Source of the DNA: Zea mays
Lineage: Eukaryota > Streptophyta > Magnoliopsida > Poales > Poaceae
Length of the DNA stretch: 64,000 nucleotides
Direction: 5' to 3'
Assembly: GCF_902167145.1 (NCBI RefSeq)
Contig: NC_050100.1
Location: 191,015,439-191,079,438, forward strand
Positions within the stretch are counted from its first letter, which is position 1, and each line of letters starts with the position of its first letter. Both the position numbers and the translations under genes were made by a program. The notes under the pieces were generated by a model. That model did no database searches and was not told where the DNA came from. It saw nothing but the letters and a program-made list of their open reading frames with translations. Below, piece after piece: positions 1 to 11,820 of this stretch.

Positions 1-1600
1 CGGTCTTGCTAATTGTTGATGGGTGCTTCATTAATTTGATTTGATGGGTCTCATGGCTACGAGAAACAAAACTACTTTTGATAAAATGCAGGGCATGAAA
101 AGCGTTTCTGCAGTCCTTAAATTGCTGGGTTTTTTTTTGACGAAACTGCATGGAGGGGTTTGCAGCCCCTTGCAGAAATTTATTGAAAGAAACAGTCAAG
201 TAATTTACAAATAGCAGAATTAAGATACAACGAAGCAAACAAAAAAAGTAACTCAAAATAAAGATCACAACAGATTTTGGATCCATAAATCAAACGCAAT
301 TGAGTCTCTGCAGGAGGAGTCTTTGAAGGACAGCAGGTTCATCTCCTTTGACGAAGTTTCTTTGACTGCTGCAACTGAAGGTTGTTGGCTACTAAAAATA
401 AAATCATTGAACCATCCCTGTTAGTCTGAACTGCTAGGAAACCGTTGAACCTTTCGTGTCAATCTTAGACTATCAAGGTTTATCCCGCCAATACATACCA
501 AGTTGTTAGGACACCATAACACCTTTCACATCGGTCTGAAACCGTCAGGAGATCTTCTATTTCCACATCAATTTTCTACTATTTTTATTCATCGAAATTA
601 GTACTGCAGCAGCTCAATTAACCATACATCCACAAGCACTACAAAAGATAAATCCAGTTGTCATGATACGCACATATTAATCACACCGCTAAAAGTCATA
701 AATTCCGTGACTACACCAAGCTATTGGGCTACTTTTTCTTAGGGATACCTGAAGCTACTGCCTTAACTGCAAAACAAAGTCGACAGGAACCTAAAAGCTG
801 GAATGCATCGTTGCAGGGCTTCAGATGCAGGCCGTGCAATGGTACTGGGCCTGAGATTTCTAGCCCCACCCATCCCCAAACCCAATAAAACATCAGGTCA
901 TCAGTATATTCGGGTATTTAATTGTTTTTTATATTAGGACGCAATCTTTTTTTTCACTATCCTAGAATGTAATAACAAAATAAAATGTGTTATTGATGCG
1001 TGAAAACTAGAATAATATTAGATATATATTGTGCAATGTGTAGTTTTTTTCTGTATAACATTCCATTAATTGGTGATTAATAAGGCCGCTGATTAAAGCA
1101 ATTGAGGACATCAAAATAGGTTGTTCCACGAGCCTAAAATTCATTATTAAGATTTCACCCGACATTTTGCTGAATCTTTTGTATTTCCTAAGATGCATTA
1201 CCTTGATAGGACTATATATGATTCTCTTTTGTAATATATATAATAACGTACGTAGCCATGAACAATATCTATAAAATCTCCACCAGCGTACATCGGTACA
1301 TGCAAACTCATTCTTATACAGAAAAAACAATTCATCACTGAGAATTTTTTTAAAAAACACACACACACACACACAAAAAAAAACGATCAGCTCCTTATCA
1401 TCGGCAACGATCACACGCACACACACAACCGCTCGATCCTGCTACATTCTTGTATGGTGGTAGCTACATCAAATTAAGCTACAAATTAGTATTTATTAAT
1501 AACGTCTATACCAACATCACACTGCACTCTCCTCTCCATTGTGTATACAGAGAAATTAAAGCTAGGAACGTACACATGCGCGTTGGCATGCACGGTCCAA
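1..1600. other. Intergenic sequence downstream of the gibberellin 2-oxidase gene
   Basis: No convincing coding region is visible on either strand. Positions 128-740 look like a LINE 3' end on the minus strand and are listed separately. A CA microsatellite lies at about 1357-1375, next to an A-rich run. The rest is AT-rich and unremarkable and probably includes the 3' flank of the gibberellin 2-oxidase gene, which ends at 1617 on the minus strand. Confidence 0.6.
128..740 (-). mobile_element. Probable LINE 3'-end fragment
   Basis: A run of nine T at 130-138 is followed by sequence that, read on the minus strand, looks like the 3' untranslated end of a plant L1-type LINE running into a poly-A tail. 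The interior has many stop codons and shows no reverse transcriptase motif, so only an untranslated or decayed end would be present. I could not find a convincing target-site duplication, and the upstream border near 740 is a guess. Confidence 0.35.
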
Positions 1601-1616
1601 AAACTGGATATCATAA

Positions 1617-4600
1617 TTATGTTTGCGCGAGAAAATTAGGGAGGCCGACCTTCTTCCCGGTCCTCTTGACGTCTTCCTGCACCTTTCTCCTGTACTCCCC
1701 GAAGGTGAACGTCCTGTAGAGAGAAGGCTCCTCGCACGTGCCGATCGGCGAGTCGTAGGACGGGCAGAGAAAGTAGGCGACGGAGTAGCGCTCCGTCCTG
1801 GCGTTCGTCATCACCTTGTGCTCCACGCTCTTGTATCTGTTGTTGCTCCACGCCTTCAAGAAACACACACCCAAAGCTAAGAGGAAGACGTGTACACCTT
1901 GTGGCCCGGCCGGCTTAATTACAATGCATATATATGCATGAATGATGATGCTGACAGATCGTAAAACACAAGCACAGCACAGCACAGCATGCGTGTATAT
2001 ATATATTGAGCTGATGGTCCTGCTGACGACTACTGCTACATTATATTGTAAGGTAAGTTAGGTATATAATCTCCCTTTTTGGATGATGGCAAATCACTTT
2101 ATGGTAGTCCATGTAGTAGCGTATACGTGTTGCGCATGCAAAAAGCTGCAATACACCATGTGGCGATATGTGAGTGTGTGAGTCATATGCATGCATGGAC
2201 AGGTGAGCTTCGGTACTACTGCAATGTTTTCCTGTCCCTCTCGGACGGCGACTATCGGCGGAATAATGCTTGTAGACTTTTCGTTCAGCAGCAGTACATG
2301 TGCATATATGCACACTACAAGCATGAACAGCGTCCCTTGCCCCAGCTAGCTACTAGATTCTGTACTTGCCCGACGACAGCTTGTGACTTGTGAGCGATAG
2401 ATAGATGTTCTTCTCGTGCAGAAAACGATGGGTCGATGTGGGCTTTGCTGCTAGTACAGTAACCAGTAGGTAGCGAGGACGAGGACGACGACGATATCTC
2501 GACCGACCGATCCATCGGCACGTAACAGGGGAGGGGAAGCTAGGAGATTGGAAAACGCAGCACATATATATGCAACATGCAAAACGATGCGCGCGCGTAC
2601 CTGGAAGAGGTCCCCGATGTTGACGACGAGGGTGCCGGGGATTGGCTTGACGGCCACCCAACTGTCCCCCTTCATGAGCTGCAGGCCGCCGACCTGCTGG
2701 TCCTGGCAGAGCACGGTGAGGAAGTCGCTGTCCGTGTGCGGGACCAGGCCCAAGGCGCCTGGGGAGATGGGGCACGCCGGGTACCGGTTCAGCCGCAGGA
2801 AGCACGTCGTCTCGTCGCACCCCTCCGGGAAGCGCTCGCCGGCGGGCCGCCGACCCAGGAGGGCCTCCGCCAGGACGCGCGCCAGCGTGCCGGCCAGCTT
2901 TGACATCGCGCCCGCCACCTCCCGAGTCACATCCCTGCTGCACCGATATGTTATATATAATGATATGATATGCTATAACCACTACTGCAACCTAAATATA
3001 TTCCCATAATATATTGTTGTGCCGACCTGAAGACCTTAATATATAATTTCTCCTGTTCTGTTTATTTGTAATATGCAACTAGCTAGTAAGCACTTACAAG
3101 ATTCAACGCTTCCAGCGAGGGCGGCCAATTACCATTGGAAAATCAAATTTCCTATATACTCTATATAATCAGAATAGAAGAGAGGGGGTGATGGAGTGAG
3201 AAACAAAAACATGGAGGAAAAGAAATCGGCTGATGTTTCGTTTGACATGATTTTGTGGTCACCAAACAGCCCAATGAGCAGGCAGCTTGGAATAATAATC
3301 CCGTTTCCATTAGTACACCCACGAGAGGACCACGCTGATAGGACACGTGAAAAGCATAGTAATCAAATCATGGGTCAAGGAGTAATTTTGCATGACTATC
3401 CACTGATCGACATGCATACATGAGAAAGACGTGAGTTACAGTTGCAGCCCACTGGCCATTATTGGGCGTGTTCGGCTGGCTACAAGCCGACACTGTTGCA
3501 GCTGTTTGGATTGCTGCAGCTGCAATCCATAGAGAGAAAAATATTGTAGAAGCCGCAGCCGCAGCCAGATTGCAGCCGCAGCAAGCCGCAGCGAACATGC
3601 TTATTATATTACTCACTCCGTTTCTCTTTATATGTCGCCTAATAGTTCAAATTTGTACTAACGGACGACATATATTAAGGAACGGAGGGAGTACTTCTGA
3701 TGACGATGCATGTTGACTAATGACTACCTAGCTTATTAACCACCGTCTCTTTTTCCTCGGCCAAATTACGTCGTGGTAACTAAGCAGTAGTAGTAGTACT
3801 TATTCCGCCGCACTCACGAGCGTCGTAGTCATGCAACCCTATCGAATCATATATACATTTATTATCAGCTACCAGTCCCTCTTGGATGGGAAAGCTTTTT
3901 TGTATAGATATTATTCCTGGTACTTAGAGATGCTAGCTACTTCTACTTGAACGAGATTGAACAGAAGAATCTGCTGACAAGGGGCCGGGCCGGGCCGGGC
4001 AGACACATGTCGAGCGCTGTACGGGCATGTTTGGACTTTGGAAGCACCTTAGTTTTAAATAAACCAATTTCTATAAGCCAGATTATGAAAAAAAAACTGA
4101 GTGAGGGTATTTAAAACCCGATTTATAAAAAAATCATTTTCTAGTTTTTTAATACGCAATTGCTAACCTACACTTTACTTGTAAAAACAGTAGCAGCAGA
4201 AATAAATGGTGTGAAATCAATAAAGACATGATGTAATTAAATGGACAAAAAATGATTTGTCCTGGGGAATATGCCAGTTTTTTGGTTTTTAAGGAACTAG
4301 TAGGAATCTAGTTTCTATAAACTAGAGTATAAATTGGAATGTTTAAAACCACTCTAATTTTTTTACAAATCAGTTTCTTTAAAACTGGATGTTGCAAATA
4401 AGATGTAACCTCGTTCGTCGTAGCTTTTTTTTTAAAAAAAACTACCGACAAAAATGGGAAAAAAACCACACGGTACATGTAGAATTAGCTAATATTGGGG
4501 AGTAGTTCGCACTTAGTGGGTGTTTGTTTGGGATTATAATCTACCCAGATTATATAATCCAATAATTTTTGAACTAAGAGTTAGTTCAAAAGTTGTTGGA

Positions 4601-5211
4601 TTATATAATCTGGGTAGATTATAATCCCAAACAAACACCCCCTTAATAAACAAAAGTCGGCGGCCGGGCCGGGGCACGTATACGTACGAACCGAACCTGA
4701 GGGTGGTGAGGTCGCCGAAGTCGCAGGTGGTGCCGGAGCCGGAGACGCCGGCGAGCGGGACGTGGAAGGCCTCGGACCAGGACAGCTGGCGCGGAGACGT
4801 CGCGGTCGGGGTGCCCCAGCGGTAGGAGTCGTTGAGCAGGCCGGCCGTGGCCTTGGTCTCGAACGGCAGGCGGAACAGGCGCGCCTGCTCCCGGCGCATC
4901 TCCTCCAGGAGCTCCTGCGGCACGCCGTGGTTGCGCACCTGGAAGAAGCCCCACTCCTCGGCGGCGCGCGCGATGGCGGCCGCGCACGCCGCCCGCTCCG
5001 CCTCCGCCTCCGGGGAGCTGCCGTCGTCGGCGGTCGTCAGGCACCCGACGTCGATCATCGGGAGCTCGCACTCCGCCACGGGCAGTGAGACGTCGTCCCA
5101 TGGCGCTGTCGACGTCGTGTAGGCGCCTTCATCGTCATTGCCGCGGCGGAGGAGCGCGTAGTAGCTGTCTGCCAGCGGCGGCTCCGCTGCGCCCCCCGCG
5201 AAGGCCGGCAT
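1617..5211 (-). CDS. GA2ox: Gibberellin 2-oxidase, C20-GA2ox (GA2ox6-like) class
   Basis: 2-Oxoglutarate/Fe(II)-dependent dioxygenase that inactivates gibberellins by 2-beta-hydroxylation in the cytosol. Three exons: 5211-4697, 2934-2601 and 1853-1617 (stop TAA 1617-1619). All junctions are GT-AG and phases agree, giving 361 aa, a normal length for the family. The ATG at 5211 opens a protein starting MPAFAGGAAEPPLADSY. DIOX_N covers about residues 45-160 and the 2OG-Fe(II) domain about 210-320. Fe ligands are H238, D240 (HTDSDF) and H295 (SVEHKV); the 2-oxoglutarate-binding RxS is R305-Y-S307. The conserved WGFFQ, LRLNRYPACP and NIGDLFQAWSNNRYKSVEH blocks are intact. Similarity to rice GA2ox6 suggests the class that acts on C20 precursors (GA12/GA53), but substrate specificity is inferred from family resemblance, not shown. 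Intron 1 (2935-4696) carries at least two MITEs and a fold-back repeat; intron 2 is 2600-1854. Confidence 0.93.
3464..3600. mobile_element. Short fold-back repeat (hAT-like MITE candidate) in GA2ox intron 1
   Basis: The ends GGGCGTGTTCGG and CGAACATGC are near-perfect inverted repeats, and the interior is rich in GCAGCCGCAGC-type repeats that are partly complementary across the centre. This is the form of a short non-autonomous DNA transposon. The flanks do not give a clear 8-bp duplication, so the superfamily is uncertain. Confidence 0.4.
3612..3691. mobile_element. Stowaway-type (Tc1/mariner) MITE in GA2ox intron 1
   Basis: An 80-bp element with termini CTCACTCCGTTTC and (reverse complement) CTCCCTCCGTTCC. 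It is flanked on both sides by TA (3610-3611 and 3692-3693), which is the mariner/Stowaway target duplication. It is non-coding and folds back on itself. Confidence 0.8.
4020..4435. repeat. AT-rich MITE-like stretch in GA2ox intron 1
   Basis: The segment opens with GGGCATGTTTGGAC, a common grass MITE-type terminus, and contains several short inverted matches such as AAACTAG/CTAGTTT. A clean right terminus or duplication was not found, so this is only a probable decayed element. Confidence 0.3.
4516..4642. mobile_element. Tourist-type (PIF/Harbinger) MITE in GA2ox intron 1
   Basis: A 127-bp element with long inverted termini: GTGTTTGTTTGGGATTATAA at the left is matched in reverse at the right, and nearly the whole element is a hairpin. 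It is flanked by TTA at 4513-4515 and 4643-4645, the PIF/Harbinger target duplication. It sits about 50 bp inside intron 1 from the exon 1 splice donor. Confidence 0.85.
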
Positions 5212-5348
5212 GGCTGGCTTGTGGTCGAGTCGTAGCTGTGTCTGGAGCTGTGCGTGCGTATGTGCAGTGCAGGCACGCGGAAGCTGAGCTCTAGCTGATG
5301 GGGGACTACCTAGCTGTGTGCTTGTCTGCCTGCCTGTGCGACCGCGTG

Positions 5349-5364
5349 CTGCATATATATAGCA
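5349..5364 (-). promoter_or_regulatory. TATA box of the GA2ox gene
   Basis: On the minus strand the stretch reads CTGCTATATATATGCAGC, a TATATATA core at about 5353-5362. It lies about 140 bp upstream of the ATG at 5211, a plausible distance for a plant core promoter with a leader of roughly 110 nt. The start site itself cannot be read from sequence. Confidence 0.6.
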
Positions 5365-5499
5365 GTGGCCATCGACGCGGTGGCTTGGGCTGGCTGCACG
5401 TTCTCGCTCGGGCATGCCTGCACCATCGTACCCGTACACGCACGCAGCTTGGGCACGCACGCACGTACGCTCGTGGGCATGGCTTCTACAGTGCACGGG

Positions 5500-7140
5500 T
5501 CCGGCCGAATCTCTCCCGCGTTAATTAGCCGCTACTGATGGTGGTTAGTCGAGGCGCGCCGGCGCAGGCCGACACTTGGACGCGGCGCGCGCGTGTTTTG
5601 ACCAGGCCAGCGATGTGGACAGTCTAGAGTTTAGTACGGGACCGGTGTAGAGACTAGAGAGTGCGGTACGACCATGATAAATAATATAGCGTGCCTGAAT
5701 TCTCTGGAAGCTAAGGGTGCGGTTGTACAGCGTTGTCAGACACCCCCGACGGTGCGCCCCAGCAGCAGATGATGGCCGCCCTGATCGGAGGCAAACGGGC
5801 GCGCCCCACAGTTGCTACAGCAGTTGCCAAACCCTGCTGTGATGTCATGGTCCTGTCGTCTCGTCTGTGGCACATTCTCGCCGCTCGTAAACCGGAGTAG
5901 GGATGCATTCCGATTGGTCGGTCGATCGAGGTTTATTATTTATTTAATTTAAATTTAAATATATATCTACTCTTTTAAAGCACCGGTTTTAACCACGTAC
6001 AGATTTTTTTTTTGCAACATCTGTTTTTTTTTCCTCTTTCGCTTCTCGTCTACCAGTGGTTTGTTAACCCATCACAGTTGGACTCTGAGAAACCAATCCA
6101 AAGCCACCCAAGCCCAACATAATAGGGCGTAGATATGTTCCTCTCTCTCAATCTCACTTCTCATTTACCAGTGGTTTGTTACCATACAGAAGGACCATGA
6201 AAAACCACTCAAGTTCAACACGACAGGAAGTCGTATACAACGTAGCGCTCTCATATATAGTACCACAACGTTAACTAAAGAAGAACGAACGACCGGACGA
6301 GCTATAAAAAAGGGTTATACTCCTTTTCAACTTATACCTTTCTCGATCTCTTCGCTAAGATAAAGTAGGATATTTGTTCTTGTCTGTTTAATATCTAGTA
6401 TGTGTACCATATGCTCATTTTGATATTAAATTTGTTTATCGTGAGTATGTTTGTGGGGGTCCACCATATTAGCTTACTAGACCCTCGTCTGTCGTGTGTG
6501 GCTCAATCATTGCACTGCTATATTAGGGTCTACTCTACCCAAACCAATACTATTAAATATGATTGTGTGTTGTCGCAACCTGTATTATATATAAAAGAAA
6601 CAAAGAAGGGGGAATGTTGTGTTTGAAGCTGCTTAATCCGAGAGAGCCACAGAAACAAAGCTATACGTATAATATAACGGTGCCCTGAGTAGACAAGGGG
6701 CCATGCCGTCCCGGCTTGATGCTGCTCCTTTTGGGGCACCATGGCTAGGTGGGGGCATGGTGGCTTGAGGAGCTAGACTAGTTGATTTGGTGGTGGTTGC
6801 ATTGCAACTGCAGGTTCGTCATCAACTAGCTAGTACACAGGCACACAACGCCGCGCATGCATGGCACTGTTTCTCTTTAACGAGCATGAAATATTTTGTG
6901 AACTTAAAAGTTGGCTGCTCCTCTTTCTCCAGAATATATATATAATACACGCCATACCGTTGGTTCGGCCTGCGTATATGACGATTACGAATCCATCCTC
7001 CGTCATCGCCGGCCTCGCGTCATCCTGTTTGCACACGATTATTCGATATATATACTGCTCCTTGTCTTCAGGGGCTGATGTTGTTTTTTTTTTGTTTTTG
7101 GAAGAAAAAAAAAACTCTTGCCCAGAGTATGTTCTTGATT
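5500..7140. other. Upstream region of GA2ox; no gene seen
   Basis: This AT-rich stretch holds only short open frames without recognisable domains. It includes the distal promoter of the GA2ox gene (minus strand) and ends at the LINE that begins at about 7143. I see no RNA gene or clear transposon. Confidence 0.5.
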
Positions 7141-7142
7141 AA

Positions 7143-9322
7143 TGGACAAACTGCCGAGCATATAGGGAATGGTGTTAGTAAATTAAAATACTTGATTCAG
7201 TGTCAGAGATTTGATTCCATCTACATGAACTTCATAGGAAAAAAATGAATGGAGTGATTCTAAAGTTGGATTTTGAAAAAGCTTATGATAAGGTAAAATG
7301 GCCCTTCCTCCAACAAGCTATGCGAATGAAAGGTTTCTCGCAGAAATGGTGTGATTGGGTTTAGTCAATTGTCTCTGGAGGACATGTGGGGGTTAAAGTT
7401 AATGATGAAATTGGCCCTTTCTTTTCTACTCATAAGGGTCTCCGTCAAGGTGATCCTCTCTCTCCGATTCTCTTTAATATAGTTGCGGACATGTTGCCAA
7501 TTCTATTTTTAAGAGCAAAGGTAAATAACCAATTCACGGGTGTGGTTCCTCATCTAGTGGATGGTGGCCTTTCTATCCTCCGGTATGCGGATGATACCGT
7601 TGTTTTTCTGGATCATAACTTGGATCAAGCACGAAATGTGAAACTTCTCCTGACCGCTTTTGAGCAGATGTCAGGTTTGAAAATCAACTTTCACAAAAGT
7701 GAGCTTTTTTGCTATGGGTTAGCTAAGGATCATGAAATAGATTATTCTTGTCTTTTTGGTTGTGGGATCGGTTCTTTTCCTCTCAAATACCTTGGAATTC
7801 CTATGACCCATCGCAGGTTACGAAATAGTGAGTGGCAGTGTGTTATTGATAGATTCGAAAAACGATTAGCTATGTGGAAAGGTAAATTACTTTCTTCCGG
7901 AGGTCGTCTAGTGCTCATTAATTCAGTCTTAAGCAGCCTCCCTATTTTCATGATGTCCTTTTTTGAGGTGCCTATCGGGGTGTTAAAAAAACTAGATGCC
8001 ATCCGCTCTCGGTTCTATTGGCAAAATGGCCAATTTAAAAAGAAATACAGACTTGCAAAATGGAATATTATTTGTCAACCTAAGGAGGTTGGTGGCTTGG
8101 GGGTAGCTAATCTAGCCACTAAGAACATTTGTTTACTCAGCAAGTGGCTCTTTAAGTTATTGAATCAAGACGGTACATGGCAACAACTTCTAAAAAATAA
8201 ATATTTAGGATCCAAATCACTTACTCAAGTCGTGAGAAAATCAGGAGACTCTCATTTTTGGGCTGGTCTCATGAATATTAAGGAAGAATTCTTGAGGTGG
8301 GGGAGGTTTCGAGTAGGTGATGGTCACGCAACTAGGTTCTGGGATGATAGATGGATTCTGGATAGACCGCTTAAGGTCATTTATCCAAACCTTTTTAATA
8401 TCGTGCGGAAAAGAAAGGCTTTAGTCAAAGATGTTATGAATGGAAATTTACCCAACCTTTCTTTTCGCAGAGCTATTGTAGGGGTGAAGCGGGTCGAGTG
8501 GCATAATTTATCAACTTTACTCGCATCTTTTCCTTTGGGTCATTCGAAGGACAAATTCTTATGGGGACCTCACCGAAATGGAGTTTTCTCAGTCCAGTCA
8601 ATGTACCGCCTTCTAATGAATATTTCCACTTTAACCCATAATATGTTGCTTTGGAAACTAAAAATCCCTCTCAAAATTAAAATTTTCTTGTGGTACTTAG
8701 GGAGAGGAGTTATTCTCACTAAAGAAAATTTAGCTAAACGTGGGTGGACATGAAGTATGAAATGCTGCTTTTGTAATCAGAATGAGACTATTCAACATAT
8801 TTTTTTTGATTGTTACCTTATCAGGAACATTTGGAGAATTATTTACTTTGCTTTCAACATAGAGAGACCCATCAATATTAATCATATAATTGAGAATTGG
8901 GCTACTAACAAGGGAATAGCTCATCGGAAAAAACTTTTAATTGGAGTGGCAGCAATGTTTTGGTCTATTTGGTTGTGCCGCAATGATGTGGCCTTTAATT
9001 TTAAACCAATACCATCAATTTTGCAGGTTCTTTTCAGGGGGATGTATTGGCTCAGACTCTGGAGATTATTGCAGAAACAAGAAGCTCACCAAGAGATTCT
9101 TGTGGTATGTCAATCCTTAGAGATGGTGGCAATGGAGATCCTTGCAAAACATGGTTGGAGTTCTAATGCCAGATTAAAGGACGTTTGATTCGAGAACAAG
9201 TTCTTGTCAAGGATGTTATTTTTTTAATGATGCATGTTTTATTAATTTTCAATCTGTAATACCGTATGTAGGAAACTACAAAAGGCTGGAACATTTTTTT
9301 TGTTTCCATTATCAAAAAAAAA
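7143..9322 (+). mobile_element. 5'-truncated L1-type LINE with poly-A tail
   Basis: The insertion starts inside the reverse transcriptase region and runs to a poly-A stretch at 9314-9322. Degenerate direct repeats flank it: TGTTCTTGATTAA at 7130-7142 and TGTTCTGATTAA at 9331-9342, the second eight bases beyond the poly-A. Missing ORF1, endonuclease and the N-terminal half of RT is the usual 5' truncation of target-primed reverse transcription. The internal coding frame is described as a separate pseudogene. Confidence 0.85.
7245..9188 (+). pseudogene. LINE ORF2 remnant: reverse transcriptase and zf-RVT region
   Basis: One reading frame runs from about 7245 to 9188, broken by TAG at 7362-7364 and TGA at 8751-8753. 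Before the first stop it shows LKLDFEKAYDKVKW, part of the RT fingers/palm. The central open stretch (7386-8753) has HKGLRQGDPLSPILFNIVAD and the catalytic YADD (near 7585), then the typical LPIFMMSFFEVP region. After the second stop comes the cysteine/histidine zf-RVT motif CCFCNQNETIQHIFFDC. The endonuclease half is absent, so no activity is expected. Both stops look like point changes from sense codons in L1-type ORF2 proteins. Confidence 0.88.
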
Positions 9323-9342
9323 TCTAGGTCTGTTCTGATTAA

Positions 9343-10265
9343 GTGTGAAAACGTTGCATGCATGATGGAAAAATGCACGCTTTATACTATATAAATAAAT
9401 TAACATTGGAGGACTGCTGCCCAAAGTATTTGTGCATTTGCACTTGCACTGCATGTAGGTCAAAACAAACTGATCAGTGACACTCTCGGACTCCTGGTTC
9501 TGGTGTAATAAAACTGACAACTCTTTTCGTCTCAACAATCTATCATTGATTAATAAGCAAAATTAAGTATAGGGGCGGCAGACCGGCAGTTTGTTTGTCG
9601 TCCAGACAAACTTTCTAGCACCAGCTTTTCATTACTCTGATGTAGTACTACTCCAGCCATGTATATATAGGGAACGGTGCGAGATCTATAATAATGCATG
9701 GGTTGTTTCTATCTCTAGGGTTCGGCGCAACAATCCAATCATGGTGTCCCTGTCACGCTAAGATTTTATCTTTTTTTCCAGATCGAGCGAGATTTCAAAG
9801 GTTTCACACGCATAGGATCACGCGCATATTCTACTCGTTCGATTCGATCGATCTGGTCATGTCAGCTGACCAACTTTATTTCCTCAGCAGCTGCTGCTAG
9901 CCTGCTACTGCTGCCCCCGCGTTATTAATAATTTTCGTTAAACAAAACATGAGCTAGAAGGAGCCGGAAGCATCGGTCTCATTTGCCAGGATAGAGCAAA
10001 GCATGCCATGTTACATTGTCCAAGGAGGGGAAAAGGTATTATATATACGTTCTGCACTCATTTATTGAGGCATGCCTCGATTTATATTTACATTGATATC
10101 ATAAATTCTTAATCTGAGGCTCTAGACGACTCGGCCATCGTGACACCAAAATTCGACATTTTTTTATGCTGAGTTCGTGGTCGTCGTGTTTGATTAATTT
10201 GATGCGCGCTCTTCCTCTTTGCTCTCTTTTAATGGCTTTTTGTCTTCTTTACATGACACTACCTC
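9343..10265. other. Intergenic; no gene seen
   Basis: Non-coding AT-rich sequence between two LINE fragments. The longest open frame (9694-9900) has no recognisable domain. No RNA gene or element with clear termini was found. Confidence 0.5.
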
Positions 10266-10268
10266 TAA

Positions 10269-10346
10269 GGGCTTGTTGCCTTGTTTGGTTTGAGGGATTG
10301 GAGAGGTTTCCTCCTCAACCCCCCTAACCAAACAAATTTTGCAACT
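10269..10346. repeat. Short fold-back repeat
   Basis: GTTGCCTTGTTTGGTTTGAGG at the left is roughly matched in reverse by CCCCTAACCAAACAAATTTTGCAAC at the right, with GAGAGGTTTCCTCCTC in the centre. It is a small MITE-like hairpin directly next to the poly-T end of the LINE fragment that follows. Family is unknown. Confidence 0.4.
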
Positions 10347-10348
10347 CC

Positions 10349-11162
10349 TTTTTTTTTCTCAAACCTGCGCATGATACAATTAAAGCAGAAACATGATAAA
10401 TAATTTCAACCGAAGAATTGATCATAATTTCACCAAAGCACGTCTTATTTCTTGCTTTCCACATGGCCCAACAAATAGCGGATACCCCAATAATATATAC
10501 CCCTTTAACTTTTGTCATATTTTTAGCAAGCCACGTCCAACATTGATCCAAGTTACCAGGAATGTAACCAGTGTTTATACATTTTTTGCCACATCCTCAC
10601 ACCAGTCTAGGAATGGGGCATGTAATAAAAACAGATGATCAATTGACTCTAATTGTGGGAAAAAACAGCATGTACCATCTCTATTTCATTCTTCTTACCA
10701 TATTGTCTCTGGTTAGCAGAACATTATTTTAAACTAACCACATGAAAACTTTGATTTTGGGAGGCACTTTGCCTTTCCATATATGTTTCATATATGCCCA
10801 TAAATTGCATTAGAAATACTATCATACATATAGAAAACATCTTATGTTTTCCCCATTTCCAAACAACAAAATATGGTAATATTGGAAATCAAAGTTATTG
10901 AACTTCACTACTATCATCTCCCACTATGTTCTAGCTTCATCATCAAGTCATATTCTAAATTCAAGATGTAAATCTCTCTCTCTCACACACACACTCTCTA
11001 TCTCTCTCTCTCTTACTTGTTTAACCATGATTTCATTTTTATTACACAATTCAAATAGGCTGGTTTCAATCTCACATAATGGGTTATCCGACAACCAAGA
11101 ATCCTCCCAAAATCTAGTCTTGTATCCAAATCTAGTGAGAATTTGTCTTCCTTTGATGTAAT
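10349..11162 (-). mobile_element. LINE 3' fragment, cut by the Sirevirus insertion border
   Basis: Read on the minus strand, the piece ends in a poly-A (poly-T at 10349-10356). It encodes, with frame breaks, TRFWEDSWLSDNPLCEIE (near 11120), KVPPKIKVFMWL (near 10760), a zf-RVT-like CCFFPQLESIDHLF (near 10655), and GVSAICWAMWKARNKTCF (near 10460). This is the C-terminal third of an L1-type ORF2. It stops abruptly at 11162, where the Sirevirus 5' LTR begins. No continuation is found on the other side of the Sirevirus at 32087. Confidence 0.75.
10976..11013. repeat. CT/CA-rich microsatellite
   Basis: Alternating CT and CA dinucleotides inside the LINE fragment. It probably arose by slippage in the decayed element. 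Confidence 0.7.
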
Positions 11163-11395
11163 TGAAAGGGAAATGTGCCCTTGGGCCATTTCTAAGTATT
11201 TTGGTGATTTAGTGTCTAAACAAGTGCTTAAATGTAAAATGGTGGACAAAGTACAAACCAAGGATAAAGGTATGTTTCTCAGACTTAGTACATTGTTTTG
11301 GAGACTAATGTATTGTGTCTAAGTGCTGGAAACAGGAAAAATCGAATTGGAAATGAGATGGCTTTGTTCAGCCAAGTCTGCTCAGTCTGGGAGCA

Positions 11396-11752
11396 CCGGA
11401 CTGTCCGGTGGTGCACCGGACAGTGTCCGGTGCGCCAGACTGGATCGAGCGAAGTGGCCGCTCTCGGGAATTCACCAGCGACGTACGGCTATAATTCACC
11501 GGACTGTCCGGTGTGCACCGGACTGTCCGGTGAGCCAACGGTCGGCCGGGCCAACGGTCGGCCGCGCGATCTGCGCGGGACACGTGGCCGAGCCAACGGC
11601 TAGAAAGGGGCACCGGACTGTCCGGTGTGCACCGGACATGTCCGGTGCGCCAACGGCTCCAAGTCTGCCAACGGTCGGCTGCGTCTGTTAAGGAAAGAAA
11701 TCTAGCACCGGACAGTGTCCGGTGTGCACCGGACTGTCCGGTGCGCCAGACG
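11396..11752 (+). promoter_or_regulatory. Palindrome cluster CACCGGACTGTCCGGTG in the Sirevirus 5' LTR
   Basis: At least eight copies or variants of CACCGGACTGTCCGGTG lie within about 360 bp, mostly in head-to-head pairs separated by TG or GTG and upstream of the LTR TATA box. Variants replace the ACTGT centre with ACAGTGT or ACATGT. Such clusters are known from Sirevirus LTRs and are thought to be cis-regulatory; the function here is inferred. The 3' LTR carries the same cluster at about 31079-31434. Confidence 0.8.
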
Positions 11753-11810
11753 GCAGAAGGCAAGATTTGCCTTCCCAGATTGCTCTCAACGGCTCCTAGC
11801 TGCCTTGGGG

Positions 11811-11820
11811 CTATAAAAGG
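11811..11820 (+). promoter_or_regulatory. LTR TATA box (Sirevirus 5' LTR)
   Basis: CTATAAAAGG, 3' of the palindrome cluster. The same sequence occurs in the 3' LTR at 31495-31504. It is the likely core promoter for the genomic transcript, although the 5' copy is now separated from gag by a 12-kb insertion. Confidence 0.7.

Noticed and set aside
11396..11752. Regularly spaced palindromic repeats resembling a CRISPR array
   Set aside because: Spacers are not uniform or unique, the motif is a known Sirevirus LTR palindrome, the same cluster recurs in the other LTR, and the genome is a plant.
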